A stretch of DNA of 64,000 nt from CAMCHP01 sp036835325 (GTDB taxonomy: Bacteria; Bacteroidota; Bacteroidia; Flavobacteriales_D; Sanyastnellaceae): assembly GCA_036835325.1 (NCBI GenBank), contig DAITMF010000002.1, positions 1 through 64,000 of the forward strand, in the 5' to 3' direction. Position 1 is the first letter of the stretch, and each line of letters opens with the position of its first letter. The position numbers and the translations under genes are program-made. The notes beneath the pieces were generated by a model. That model made no database searches and had not been told where the DNA came from. It saw only the letters and a program-made list of their open reading frames with translations. Below are positions 24,235 to 32,981 of the stretch, piece by piece.

Positions 24235-25436
24235 ACGAGGGGGTGGTAGCAAACGGTGCTGCCTTTTGGGAGCTGCGGCTGCGCTGCATCCATTTCAATG
24301 AATCCGTGGATTCCCGCTAAACTACTGAAGTCTCCTGAACCGTTGTGGTCAGCGGGATGTGCAATGAACTTACCGCCAACACATTCAATGACGGCGGGTT
24401 TAAATAAGGTGAGGTGGGGTTTGAATTCGATGCTGCTGCCGAGTTGTGCTTCGTATCCGGATGGATGAGCATCTGCGCGCACCAAACCCAGTGAAGCATC
24501 CATCCACCAGCGAATGTAAACAACGGCGCCCACCAGCGCACTTACAGGATTGCCCGGTAAACCAAACACGACCTGGTCGCCGGCGCCAAACCACAGGGGT
24601 TTGCCCGGACGTTGACTTACACGGTGGAACAAACACCGAATGCCAACGCGCTCAAGCACGTCGGGCAAGAAGTCGCGCTTGCCTTTTGACACGCCTCCTG
24701 AGAACACCAAGGCATCGAACGATGACCGGTTGGTGTTCAGCCAATCTTCGATGGTTTCAGGTGCATCGGCGAGGTGAAAGCGTTGCGCTACCACGCCCGA
24801 TGCAGCTAAAACTGCCGCAATGGCACGGTCGTTCGACTTGCGTATTTGGTGGGGCAAGGGCAGTTGGTCAACCTCTACAAGTTCGTCGCCTGTGCTAATC
24901 ACCGCGATGCGTGGAAGCGCCCGCACCGGAACGCTGTAAGAGCCTACCGATGCCAATATGGCGATGGCACTGGCGTCAATGCGGCTGCCGGCATTGAGCA
25001 CAGCGCTTCCTTGGTCAAGATCGCTCCCGGTTTTGTGCACGTTCATCAGGGGCTTCACCTCACCTGTTTGGACGATCTCAAACCCAAAATCGGTTTCATG
25101 CAGCCATTCGTAGGGGATGATGGCATCACAGTTGGCCGGCAACACGGCACCCGTTGAGGTTTCAACGCAGGTTCCGGGTACTGAGCCACGATCAACTTGG
25201 GGCTCACCCGCGAACTGGCGTGCGGTTCGAACAAAACGACGGTGGTTGGCAAAGTAATCGTGCGATGCGATGGCAATGCCGTCCATCGTTACACGGTCAA
25301 AAGAAGGGAGGGCACGATCGGTGTAAATGGGTTCGGCGAGCACACGGCCGAGCGACGCGTCGATGTGGACGTATTCGGTGCTTAGATCGAGCGCTTGGCT
25401 GTGAATGATGTTTCGTGCTTCTTGAACGCTGATCAT
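24219..25436 (-). CDS. moeA: Molybdopterin molybdenumtransferase
   Basis: A 405-residue MoeA that inserts molybdate into adenylated molybdopterin. The start MISVQEARNII, the motif DRVTMDGIA, the central ISTGDELV and the FSGGVSKGKRDF and GLPGNPVSA signatures are all family hallmarks. Four domains of normal length are present. It begins 2 nt after the moaA stop and overlaps moaC. An inverted pair of GGATGGATG motifs (24460-24505) lies in its C-terminal half. Confidence 0.95.
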   Translation of the reverse strand: MISVQEARNIIHSQALDLSTEYVHIDASLGRVLAEPIYTDRALPSFDRVTMDGIAIASHDYFANHRRFVRTARQFAGEPQVDRGSVPGTCVETSTGAVLPANCDAIIPYEWLHETDFGFEIVQTGEVKPLMNVHKTGSDLDQGSAVLNAGSRIDASAIAILASVGSYSVPVRALPRIAVISTGDELVEVDQLPLPHQIRKSNDRAIAAVLAASGVVAQRFHLADAPETIEDWLNTNRSSFDALVFSGGVSKGKRDFLPDVLERVGIRCLFHRVSQRPGKPLWFGAGDQVVFGLPGNPVSALVGAVVYIRWWMDASLGLVRADAHPSGYEAQLGSSIEFKPHLTLFKPAVIECVGGKFIAHPADHNGSGDFSSLAGIHGFIEMDAAQPQLPKGSTVCYHPLVWKRN

Positions 25437-25438
25437 GC

Positions 25439-26413
25439 TTATCCTCCTATGGTGACCATGCTGCGGTGCTGGCCTGAAGCCAGCATTTCGCGTTCGGCGT
25501 CGAACCCGTTGGCATGGCGTTTGCTTACGACTGAAGTGAAGATGTGGGCAATGTCTTCATCTGATTTTCCTGTGCGTAAAAGTTCGAAGACCGACGCCAC
25601 ATCCGGACCGTAGAGGCAGGTTTTTAAATCGCCTTTCGGACTGATCCGCAGCCGGTTGCATGTCCCGCAAAAAGTTCTTGACCATGCAGCAATAATGCCT
25701 ATTTGGCCAAGGTGCCCGTCGATGGCATACGTGATGGCGGTCGCATTTTTCGAAACAGGCAAAGGCGTAAGCGTGTAACGCGCTTGAAGGTCTTCAAGAA
25801 TGCGACGGTGTGTAAATACAGGTGCTTTGCCTTCTCCGCTGCCGTTGAAGGGCATCTCCTCAATGAACCGCCATTCTACGGGGTAGTCTTTGGTGAAGGC
25901 GACAAGGTCGATGAGTTCATCGCTGTTTACACCATCAATGACAACGGTGTTAATTTTCAGTGGTATTTCGGCAGCTACAAACCCGTTCAAGGTTTTCATA
26001 ACCTCGTCAAACGCATTGCGTTTGGTGATGCGGTGAAAACGGTCGGCCTGAAGGGTGTCGAGGCTCAGATTTACAGCTTTGATGCCCGCGTTTTTTAAAC
26101 GTTCAATGTAAGGAGCCGTCGCCGCACCGTTGGTGGTTAGGTAGAGGTCGAACCAATTGCGGGCGGCAATGCGTTCAATGAAGGTCATGGCATCTTTTCG
26201 TGCAAACGGTTCACCGCCCGTGATGCGCAACTTTCGAATGCCAAGGCCGTGCAAAATACCGAGCATTCGTTCGAGTTCTTCGAAGCTCAACAGAGCATCT
26301 TTTGCCAAGAAGTTGGAGAAGTTTTCGGGCATGCAGTAACTGCAGCGCAAGTTGCACCGGTCAGTGATGGCCAGTCTAACGTAGTCGACCGTACGGTTGT
26401 GGTTGTCGATCAT
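25439..26413 (-). CDS. moaA: GTP 3',8-cyclase
   Basis: A 324-residue radical SAM enzyme for the first step of molybdenum cofactor synthesis. The N-terminal cluster motif is CNLRCSYC (CxxxCxxC), and the C-terminal second [4Fe-4S] site is seen as CGTCNRLRISPKGDLKTC. The usual C-terminal double-glycine is present in the form VTIGG at the very end, which supports a complete protein. Its start overlaps the stop of the upstream DUF7009-like gene (ATGA). Confidence 0.96.
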   Translation of the reverse strand: MIDNHNRTVDYVRLAITDRCNLRCSYCMPENFSNFLAKDALLSFEELERMLGILHGLGIRKLRITGGEPFARKDAMTFIERIAARNWFDLYLTTNGAATAPYIERLKNAGIKAVNLSLDTLQADRFHRITKRNAFDEVMKTLNGFVAAEIPLKINTVVIDGVNSDELIDLVAFTKDYPVEWRFIEEMPFNGSGEGKAPVFTHRRILEDLQARYTLTPLPVSKNATAITYAIDGHLGQIGIIAAWSRTFCGTCNRLRISPKGDLKTCLYGPDVASVFELLRTGKSDEDIAHIFTSVVSKRHANGFDAEREMLASGQHRSMVTIGG

Positions 26414-26760
26414 GACCGCTGTTCAAGCGGATTGGGATAGAAATCTCCGTTTTGCTCTTCAGGTCGAGCCTGCAGGCACGTAAAATCTTTTTCAATCAGC
26501 AGGTGCAATTCTCCGAAGTGGGCTTCAACGCCCACTTCGTCGGTTTGGGTGAGGCGCTTGACTGCATTTGGTTCAAGTGCAATGAAGAGTTCTCCGTCGT
26601 CGAACGATGCCCGTGTATCAGCGCTCGTGTTGAGCGAGTAAATCATCGAATTGGTCAAAAACTGCGTCGAACACGCTACACGGCCTTCGCTTGCGAGTTG
26701 GTCGATTTCGCTTTTGGTCAAACGGAGCCGGATTCGGTTGTTCTGAATTCGGAGTTTCAT
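26410..26760 (-). CDS. DUF7009-like protein, first gene of the molybdenum cofactor cluster
   Basis: A 116-residue soluble protein beginning MKLRIQNNRIRLRLTKSEID, which I match by pattern to the DUF7009 family often found beside moa genes in Bacteroidota. The ATG at 26760 is chosen; six extra residues upstream (26778) fall inside a hairpin. It overlaps moaA by ATGA, so it is probably co-translated. The function is not known; the context suggests a small accessory or regulatory role in molybdenum cofactor supply. Confidence 0.65.
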   Translation of the reverse strand: MKLRIQNNRIRLRLTKSEIDQLASEGRVACSTQFLTNSMIYSLNTSADTRASFDDGELFIALEPNAVKRLTQTDEVGVEAHFGELHLLIEKDFTCLQARPEEQNGDFYPNPLEQRS

Positions 26761-26775
26761 GCAGGGCATCAAGGG

Positions 26776-26804
26776 CATCCCTGCGGCGATGAACCGCAGG
26801 GATG
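26776..26804. repeat. Perfect 11-bp hairpin between genes
   Basis: CATCCCTGCGG and CCGCAGGGATG are separated by 7 nt, between the oxygenase gene and the molybdenum cofactor cluster, with an AT-rich, T-rich run on the plus-strand side. On the minus strand no T-run follows, so it is more likely an attenuator, processing or mRNA-stability hairpin than a plain terminator of the minus-strand transcript. Confidence 0.5.
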
Positions 26805-26809
26805 ACCAT

Positions 26810-27769
26810 TTATTTTTTCAAACCGATTTCGGCCAAACGTTCATCGAGGTATTCACCTGCGGTGATGGGTTCGTACTTGGCGCTTTCGCCGGCCGGGATG
26901 CACGAAGTCAAACAATCAAGTCGCATGTCAGACCGTGGGTGCAAGAAGAACGGAATCGAGAAACGCGAGGTGTTCCACTTTTCACGGGGTGGGTTGATTA
27001 CCCGGTGCGTGGTCGACTTCAATAGGTTGTTGGTCAATCGTTGAAGCATATCGCCCACGTTCACCACGATGTGGTCAGGAAGCGCTGTAACGTCAACCCA
27101 TTCGTTTTGCTTGTTGAGCACTTGAAGCCCTTCAGCTGAAGCACCAATCAACAAAGTGATGAGGTTGATGTCTTCGTGCTGCCCTGCACGCACGGCGCTT
27201 TTAGGCTCTGCAGTGATGGGTGGGTAATGGATTGGTCGAAGAATGCTGTTGCCGTTGTGAATTTTGTCGTCGAAGTAAGTTTCTTCGAGCTTGAGGTGCA
27301 AGGCAATGGCACGCAGCATGTAGCGACCGGTGTTTTCAAGCTGGCGGTAGGCCTTTAAGCCTACTGCATTGAAGGCGGGCGCTTCGTCAACGAAAACGTT
27401 ATCGGGGTATTCGCTGCGGATGGGGTCGTCACCTTGCACTTCTTGGCCAAAGTGCCAAAATTCTTTGAGGTCACCTGCATTGCTGTCTTTCGCGTGCTCT
27501 TTACCGAACGAGGTGTAGCCGCGTTGACCAGCCAAGCCTTCAATTTCGTACTTGAGCTTGGTCTCGACCGGAAGCTCATAAAAGGCTTTCACCTCGTTGT
27601 ACAGATCGTCAACAGTGGCTGCGTCAACAAGGTGATTTTTCACGGCTACAAAGCCGATGTTTTCGTAGGCTTCGCCGAGGGCGGCCACAAAAGCTTTTTT
27701 TCGCGCTGCGTCACCCGAGATAAAATCGGCGAGGTCAACGCTGGGGATTCCCATTACGTACTGGCTCAT
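26810..27769 (-). CDS. Isopenicillin-N-synthase-like Fe(II)/2-oxoglutarate oxygenase
   Basis: A 319-residue soluble protein of the 2OG-Fe(II) oxygenase superfamily. The N-terminal DIOX_N part is GIPSVDLADFISGD and onward. The iron triad is visible as H-x-D in GQHEDINLITLL and the distal His in STTHRVINP; the co-substrate Arg-x-Ser is in TSRFSIPFF. Length is standard. I use the ATG at 27769, as the family normally starts just before IPSVDL; 19 more residues are open upstream and overlap the previous gene. The substrate is unknown and neighbours give no clue. Confidence 0.82.
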   Translation of the reverse strand: MSQYVMGIPSVDLADFISGDAARKKAFVAALGEAYENIGFVAVKNHLVDAATVDDLYNEVKAFYELPVETKLKYEIEGLAGQRGYTSFGKEHAKDSNAGDLKEFWHFGQEVQGDDPIRSEYPDNVFVDEAPAFNAVGLKAYRQLENTGRYMLRAIALHLKLEETYFDDKIHNGNSILRPIHYPPITAEPKSAVRAGQHEDINLITLLIGASAEGLQVLNKQNEWVDVTALPDHIVVNVGDMLQRLTNNLLKSTTHRVINPPREKWNTSRFSIPFFLHPRSDMRLDCLTSCIPAGESAKYEPITAGEYLDERLAEIGLKK

Positions 27770-27818
27770 GGTTTGAACGTTTACTTGCTCAAAGTTACAA
27801 AATGTAGCGTGCTGCTCG

Positions 27819-29012
27819 TCACTCACTGACTTTACCCTGCATGAGATGAATCAGTTTTCGCGTAGTCTCACGCCAACTGTAATTCGCCTTAACAAATGAG
27901 CGGCCGACGAGGCGCAGCCGATCGCGCAGTTCACGGTCGGTCAGCAGCTCAGCCAGCGCATGGGCTTGGCCTTCAGTGGAGTCGGCAATAACTACCGATT
28001 CATTAACGTCAGCCTGCAGTGCATTGTTGGCCAAGGTGGTGGTGACGCACGGTAAACCCATTGACATGGCTTCGAGCAATTTGTTCTGCAAACCGGTGCC
28101 AATGCGCAATGGAGCAGCGAAAACACTACCTCGTCGGTAGGCGGTTCGAATGTCATTTAACCAGCCGGTGACTTCAACGCCGTCAAGCTGGGCGAGCGCC
28201 TTCACTTTCGGACTCGGGTCAGCGCCGGCCAATACCAACCGGGCTTTCGGTACAAAGGTTCTGAGTTTTGGGAATACCTCACGTGCGAGAAGCTCAGCCG
28301 TGTCAACATTGGGCGGGTAGCTCATGTTGCCCGTAAACACCACCACCGGTTCGTGGGTGAGTTCGGTTTGGTAGGCGAAATAATCGGTATCGACCCCGTT
28401 TGGAATTACCGCGATTCGGTGGCGTTCAGGGTGGTAAATCAGTTTTCGGTCTTGTTCTGAAATGATGGTGTGGTGGTCGAAGTAGTCAAAGATCAGGTTT
28501 TCATATTTGACCAAACGCTGCGATTCGTCGAGGAGAAACCACCGTTGTATACCTTTTGATTGCGCAGCGCGACGTTCCATGCCTTTGTTGAAGGCATCCA
28601 TGTAATCGAGTGTTTTGCTGATGTGGTGGATGTGCTTCACGTACTCGCTGCAGCGAATCAGCTGGCAGTAGATGTGGTCGGGTTTGAAGCGTTCAACAGC
28701 CGCTTCAACCATCCGTGCGGCGGCACGCTGGTAAAAGTAATGCACTTGAAACGGCCTGCTTGAGAACAGGGCGAGAAACAACCTCCACACGATGAGCATC
28801 CGCCGAAGGCGAAAAACATGCACCTCCGATGAAATGGTTTTTAGCTGTGCCAGGGCTTCATCGGAGACGGGTGCGTCGCTGAGGCAAAAGACACAGAGCT
28901 CGCATTCGTGTGAGAGTTCGACCAATTGGTGCCAAGCGCGCAACTTGTCGCCTTTTTCGAGCGGCCATGGAACCCGGCTCAACATTACAAACACGCGCTG
29001 TTTCGAACTCAT
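27819..29012 (-). CDS. Glycosyltransferase, GT4 family
   Basis: A 397-residue GT-B fold transferase. The N-terminal motif VPWPLEKGDKLRAWH resembles the group of GT4 enzymes linked to exopolysaccharide systems (TIGR03087-like). The nucleotide-sugar site is GTGLQNKLLEAMSMGLP near residue 290, and FTGNMSYPPN marks the start of the second Rossmann domain. It overlaps the upstream GT4 gene by ATGA. Together with the LptF/G permease in the same operon this suggests work on lipopolysaccharide or another envelope glycan; donor and acceptor are not readable. Confidence 0.85.
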   Translation of the reverse strand: MSSKQRVFVMLSRVPWPLEKGDKLRAWHQLVELSHECELCVFCLSDAPVSDEALAQLKTISSEVHVFRLRRMLIVWRLFLALFSSRPFQVHYFYQRAAARMVEAAVERFKPDHIYCQLIRCSEYVKHIHHISKTLDYMDAFNKGMERRAAQSKGIQRWFLLDESQRLVKYENLIFDYFDHHTIISEQDRKLIYHPERHRIAVIPNGVDTDYFAYQTELTHEPVVVFTGNMSYPPNVDTAELLAREVFPKLRTFVPKARLVLAGADPSPKVKALAQLDGVEVTGWLNDIRTAYRRGSVFAAPLRIGTGLQNKLLEAMSMGLPCVTTTLANNALQADVNESVVIADSTEGQAHALAELLTDRELRDRLRLVGRSFVKANYSWRETTRKLIHLMQGKVSE

Positions 29013-30202
29013 CGCAGCGTTTGATATAGTTCATTCAACCGCCGCACAATGCTGACATTGTCAAAATGGCTGAGGGCCAGTTCGCGTGCTGCTCGTCCGA
29101 TCTCTTCCACCCGCGCGGGGTTCTCTGCCAGTTCGTTCATGGCAGCTGCAAATTCTTCGGCCGTGTTGGCGATGATGAAGTGCTTGCGGTGCTCGCCGTC
29201 AATGCCTTCAGCGCCTGTTGCGGTAGAAATGACGGCTTTTCCACAGGCCATGGCCTCAATGATTTTCACCCGAATGCCTCCTGCCGAACGAAGCGGAACC
29301 ACCATCACGTCGTGTTCTGACATAAATCGGGTAGCCGAAGCTACCTCGCCGTGCACCACAAATCGGTCGCTGTTGGCATAGGCCGATGGCGACAGACCTT
29401 TGCCTGCCAAATGCACCTTTAATGCAGGTTGTGACCTTTGCGCAAGCGGTAAGATGGCGTTCTCTAACCAATCAATGGCCTCCAAATTGGGCTGCCAATC
29501 CATGGCTCCGATGTGGAAAAACCGAGGCGTTGAACCGCTGTATTCAGCGGGTGGATAATTTGCTGCATCAATGCCAAAAGGCAACGAAATCAAGGGTTTG
29601 TTGCACCCCAAAGCTTCGTAGTGCTTGCGGTCGCGGTTTGAAATGGCGGCAATGGCGTCAACCCGACTCAAAACACTCAATTCGTACTCTTTCAGTTTTT
29701 TGGAGAGGTAGCGCAAATAGGTTCGTTTGGCCGGATTGGATGCGCCTTCAGCCATGCGCTCCCAAATCACATATTCGAGATTGTGCGAGCGCAGCACTAT
29801 CGGAGCACGCGAGAAGCGCCGAATGGTAGCCAGGTAGGGCGTCATGAACAGACTTTCAACATGCACCACATCGAACTTTTGACGTTTCAGCAAACGGGCG
29901 AGCTTGATGTCGAGGTCGGTACTGAAAAACCGGCTTATGTTGTACGAGTCTTGCGTAACCAAGCTTGAAAACGCGTCAACAATGTTGACTTGGGTATCAA
30001 TGAAAACGCCTTCAATATCGGTTCGCTGCTTGTAGTCTTCGCTCATGGCGTCGAGCTGCAAGTCGTGCTTATGCGTGAAGGCTGTAAGTACCTTCACGTC
30101 ATAGCCCGCCGCAAGCAATCCGGAGGTGATGTTATGCATGGCAAGACAACCGCCGTCGATGGCAGGGAACGGAGGCTTGTGGCAAAGCTGCAATACCCTC
30201 AT
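29009..30202 (-). CDS. Glycosyltransferase, GT4 family
   Basis: A 397-residue GT-B protein. It starts MRVLQLCHKPPFPAIDGGC, a common GT4 opening with the Gly-Gly loop, and carries the donor-site motif GGIRVKIIEAMACGKAVIST. It has the same length as the next GT4 gene but differs in sequence, so the two likely add different sugars or act in sequence. It overlaps both neighbours by ATGA, between lptF/G-like and the second GT4. Confidence 0.87.
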   Translation of the reverse strand: MRVLQLCHKPPFPAIDGGCLAMHNITSGLLAAGYDVKVLTAFTHKHDLQLDAMSEDYKQRTDIEGVFIDTQVNIVDAFSSLVTQDSYNISRFFSTDLDIKLARLLKRQKFDVVHVESLFMTPYLATIRRFSRAPIVLRSHNLEYVIWERMAEGASNPAKRTYLRYLSKKLKEYELSVLSRVDAIAAISNRDRKHYEALGCNKPLISLPFGIDAANYPPAEYSGSTPRFFHIGAMDWQPNLEAIDWLENAILPLAQRSQPALKVHLAGKGLSPSAYANSDRFVVHGEVASATRFMSEHDVMVVPLRSAGGIRVKIIEAMACGKAVISTATGAEGIDGEHRKHFIIANTAEEFAAAMNELAENPARVEEIGRAARELALSHFDNVSIVRRLNELYQTLR

Positions 30203-31662
30203 GTGGCGGTGTTAACGTTGCGTTTTTTCTTGAACCGGAAGAGCTTTTTCACGAATACCTTCGCACCTGCGCTGTAGGTGTCAAGGTTCATAATGCTTGA
30301 ATCGGTGGCGGCTTTGTAGGTAAGAAAAACGGCCATTGGCAAAAGCACGATGGTCGAAATCCACATGCCCACAATGGGTTCGAAGTTGCCTGACTTCACC
30401 ATGCGTTCGCCGAAGATGGTGACGATATAGTACACCAAAAACAAGAGAATGGCCACCAGCGAAGGCAATCCCATGCCGCCTTTACGAATTATCGCCCCAA
30501 GCGGCGCACCAATGAAAAACAGCACAATGCACGAAAAAGCGAGAAAAAACTTGCGGTGCCATTCAATGTCGTAGCGGTCTGACATCTTCTTTCGGGTGTC
30601 GATGTCGTTCATGAAATTCTCCAGCGATTTGTGAAAATTCCGCGTGGTTTCAATGGCTTGGCTCAGAATCCGTTGCTGCTGGCTCGCGGCAAATTCAGCC
30701 AAGAAGTGGCCTTCATTGCCCGGGTTCTCTTCGGTGTTGACCAAATCGAGGGTGTCACGAGTGAGCACCAAGGTGCGCGATGAATGCAGTTCAATATCGC
30801 GGTACTTGTTCACGATTTCGTTTTGCAGTGAATCGACCGACTGAGCGAGCTGCTCGATGGTCATCATTTCATAGGCATTTTTGAAGAGGTCTTCATCGGC
30901 CTTGTTGAACGAGAGCGAGGAGAGGTCAATGCGCATCACCTGCTCGTTAAATGAGTTGGCAACGTGAGCGAATGTGCGCTTATCAGGCCGGCGCTTGTCT
31001 TCGCGCTGGTCTTCATAACTGGTGCCGTCGTAGAGCGTGAAGAGCAAGTAACGCTTGTCTTCGGTTTGCTTCATTTCTCCTTTCGCTGCGCGGATCACCG
31101 ACCGACTGCCCTCATTGGGGTCGCGGTGGTCATAGATGATGACGTCGTGCAACAATCCGGTTTGAGGGTCTTTTCGGTTCACACGGATGGATAAGCCATC
31201 GATGCCTTGGTAGAACACGCCATCGGTAAGGTTGAGCGCCGGTTTTTGCTTGGTTACCGAATACAGAAGGGTTCTGAACTTCAAGTTGGCAATGGGCCAA
31301 CCGTTGTTGGAGAAGTAAAATGCACTCACCGAAATGAGGATGATGAAGGCGGTGAGCGGACGAAGAATTCGAAAGAGCGACAAGCCGGCGGTTTTCATCG
31401 CCGTGAGCTCGTAGTTCTCAGCCAGAGCGCCCATGGTCATGATTGACGACATCAAAATGGCCAGAGGCAATGACAGGTTGACAAAGCGGGCCGAAGCATA
31501 CACCATCAGTTCAATGATGACTGTAAGCTCCAAACCTTTGCCCATCAAATCGTCGGCATACAGCCACAAGAACTGCATGTCGAGAATAAACAGCGCAATG
31601 ATAAAGGTCACGATGAACGGACCCACAAAGGTGCGCAAGAGAAGCAGGCCGAGTTTGTTCAT
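30199..31662 (-). CDS. LptF/LptG (YjgP/YjgQ) family permease
   Basis: A 487-residue inner-membrane component of the LPS-export ABC transporter. Three N-terminal membrane helices (LLLLRTFVGPFIVTFIIALF and following), a large periplasmic beta-jellyroll (about residues 100-340) and three C-terminal helices (FFLAFSCIVLFFIGAPLGAI and on) fit the family. The insert near residues 260-340 is longer than in Proteobacteria, as is usual in Bacteroidota. Whether it is LptF or LptG cannot be told. It is first in the operon with two glycosyltransferases; a TATCTTTG -7 box sits 17 nt before its ATG. Confidence 0.88.
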   Translation of the reverse strand: MNKLGLLLLRTFVGPFIVTFIIALFILDMQFLWLYADDLMGKGLELTVIIELMVYASARFVNLSLPLAILMSSIMTMGALAENYELTAMKTAGLSLFRILRPLTAFIILISVSAFYFSNNGWPIANLKFRTLLYSVTKQKPALNLTDGVFYQGIDGLSIRVNRKDPQTGLLHDVIIYDHRDPNEGSRSVIRAAKGEMKQTEDKRYLLFTLYDGTSYEDQREDKRRPDKRTFAHVANSFNEQVMRIDLSSLSFNKADEDLFKNAYEMMTIEQLAQSVDSLQNEIVNKYRDIELHSSRTLVLTRDTLDLVNTEENPGNEGHFLAEFAASQQQRILSQAIETTRNFHKSLENFMNDIDTRKKMSDRYDIEWHRKFFLAFSCIVLFFIGAPLGAIIRKGGMGLPSLVAILLFLVYYIVTIFGERMVKSGNFEPIVGMWISTIVLLPMAVFLTYKAATDSSIMNLDTYSAGAKVFVKKLFRFKKKRNVNTAT

Positions 31663-31679
31663 ACGCTTCGCGTCGGAAG

Positions 31680-31687
31680 CAAAGATA
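31680..31687 (-). promoter_or_regulatory. -7 box TATCTTTG of the LptF/G-GT4 operon
   Basis: An exact TAnnTTTG match in the 30-nt gap before the permease gene. No -33 TTG is visible, as the position falls in the upstream gene. Confidence 0.4.
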
Positions 31688-31692
31688 AGGTG

Positions 31693-32502
31693 TCAGGCGA
31701 GATAGCGAAGAAACCATTGCGGGGTAGGCCGTTCACGGTTGTCAGAAGGTTTTTTAATGGCGATGATGTTCATGTTGCCATCGATGAGTACACCGAGGGG
31801 TTCGTTTTGCCCTTTCGAGAAGCCAAATACTTCAAAGCCGAACGGCAACGACCGCGCACTGAAAATGCCGAGCTCTTTGCCAAGGCGGCCGTTTTTGTCG
31901 GTCAAGCCGAACAAGGATTGTGAAGGAGCGTTTTTGGCCTCCTCGGTGGTGATTCCGATAATGGTGACGCCCTTTGCTTCGAAGGCATCGAGCGCTTCGA
32001 GGTAATCTTTCGCTTGGTCAACACAAAACGGACACCACTTTCCGCGGTAGAAGAGCAGCATTTTCGTGCCTGAAATTGACGTCAACGCGCGCTCATTTCC
32101 TTTGGCGTCGTAAAGCGGCACATCAGGGAATCGGGTGCCGATGGTGTAACGGGGGTCAAGCTTGCGCATCCGCGAAGCGAAAACATGAAAAATCAACCAG
32201 AGGACGAGTGCAGTGAGGGCAATGCGAACGCTGAACAGCGAGCCATTGCCGGCAACGTAGTGCGACCCGATGGTGATCAAGAAGGCTGTAGCGGTGGAGA
32301 TGCTCACAATTAAGGCACCAAAAAGGGCATTGCGCAAACGCATGGTGAACATGTACACAAACCACAGAATGCCAATGATGTAACTCAACAAGGCGGCAAA
32401 CCGACCGATGCTGTTGGCGTTCTCCGCAAAGTGCAATGCGGTAATGACGAGGCCTGAGATCAAGGCCAATCCGTAAAAAGTGGTGTAGAACGACTTGAAC
32501 AT
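31693..32502 (-). CDS. Membrane-anchored peroxiredoxin/thioredoxin-like protein
   Basis: A 269-residue protein with four N-terminal membrane helices (to about residue 120) and a C-terminal AhpC/TSA-type thioredoxin fold. The redox motif is GKWCPFC, with the peroxidatic Cys in the YRGKWCPFC context and the family segment VTIIGITTEE. The four-helix anchor is unusual for a peroxiredoxin and may place the domain at the membrane face. I chose the ATG at 32502 with a TATCTTTG -7 box 17 nt upstream; ten more residues are open. It is divergent from the thioesterase gene. Confidence 0.75.
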   Translation of the reverse strand: MFKSFYTTFYGLALISGLVITALHFAENANSIGRFAALLSYIIGILWFVYMFTMRLRNALFGALIVSISTATAFLITIGSHYVAGNGSLFSVRIALTALVLWLIFHVFASRMRKLDPRYTIGTRFPDVPLYDAKGNERALTSISGTKMLLFYRGKWCPFCVDQAKDYLEALDAFEAKGVTIIGITTEEAKNAPSQSLFGLTDKNGRLGKELGIFSARSLPFGFEVFGFSKGQNEPLGVLIDGNMNIIAIKKPSDNRERPTPQWFLRYLA

Positions 32503-32519
32503 TGCGGTAATTTTCGGTG

Positions 32520-32527
32520 CAAAGATA
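32520..32527 (-). promoter_or_regulatory. -7 box TATCTTTG
   Basis: Exact TAnnTTTG match reading toward the peroxiredoxin-like gene, 17 nt before its chosen ATG. It supports 32502 over the longer start, which would overlap the box. Confidence 0.45.
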
Positions 32528-32564
32528 ACCATTCAAATCGCCGCGGGTTTCAGACCTTTGCACT

Positions 32565-32981
32565 ATGGAAGGAAAACGAGTAGCCAGCCACGCCGTTGAA
32601 GTGCGCTTTGCCGACATTGACGCCATGGGCCACGTGAACAATGCCGTGTACCTCAGCTATTTTGAACAAGCGCGCATGGCGTGGTTTGCCGATCTTATTG
32701 GCGGCACCTGGAATTGGGAAACCGATGGCATTGTGCTGGCCCGCAACGAAATTGACTACCTCGAACCGGTTCTGCTCAGCGACAAAGTGCGCATTCAAAC
32801 CGCGTGCATTAAGGTAGGTGGCAGCAGCATGGTGCTGGCCTATGAGGTGTACCGGCTTTCACTCGGAACGCGTGAAGAGCGTTTGTGCACCCGCGGTCAG
32901 TCGGTGCTTGTATGCTTTGACTACACCTCGGGCAAGAAACGCGAAGTTCCGCAGGTGTGGCGTGAGCGTTTGGGGGTTTAA
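32565..32981 (+). CDS. Acyl-CoA thioesterase, 4HBT (YbgC/FadM) family
   Basis: A 138-residue hotdog-fold thioesterase. The catalytic segment is VRFADIDAMGHVNNAVYLSY, with the conserved Asp before the HVNN turn, followed by the helix and beta-sheet of normal length. It likely hydrolyses short or medium acyl-CoA or acyl-ACP. The frame stops on TAA that shares the TTAA palindrome with the stop of the convergent amylase gene. GACCTTTG ends 5 nt before the ATG and is one base off a -7 box, so the mRNA may be leaderless. Confidence 0.88.
   Translation: MEGKRVASHAVEVRFADIDAMGHVNNAVYLSYFEQARMAWFADLIGGTWNWETDGIVLARNEIDYLEPVLLSDKVRIQTACIKVGGSSMVLAYEVYRLSLGTREERLCTRGQSVLVCFDYTSGKKREVPQVWRERLGV

Noticed and set aside
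26776..26804. Molybdenum cofactor riboswitch
   Set aside because: The conserved multi-stem architecture is absent; only one simple hairpin is seen in a 49-nt gap.
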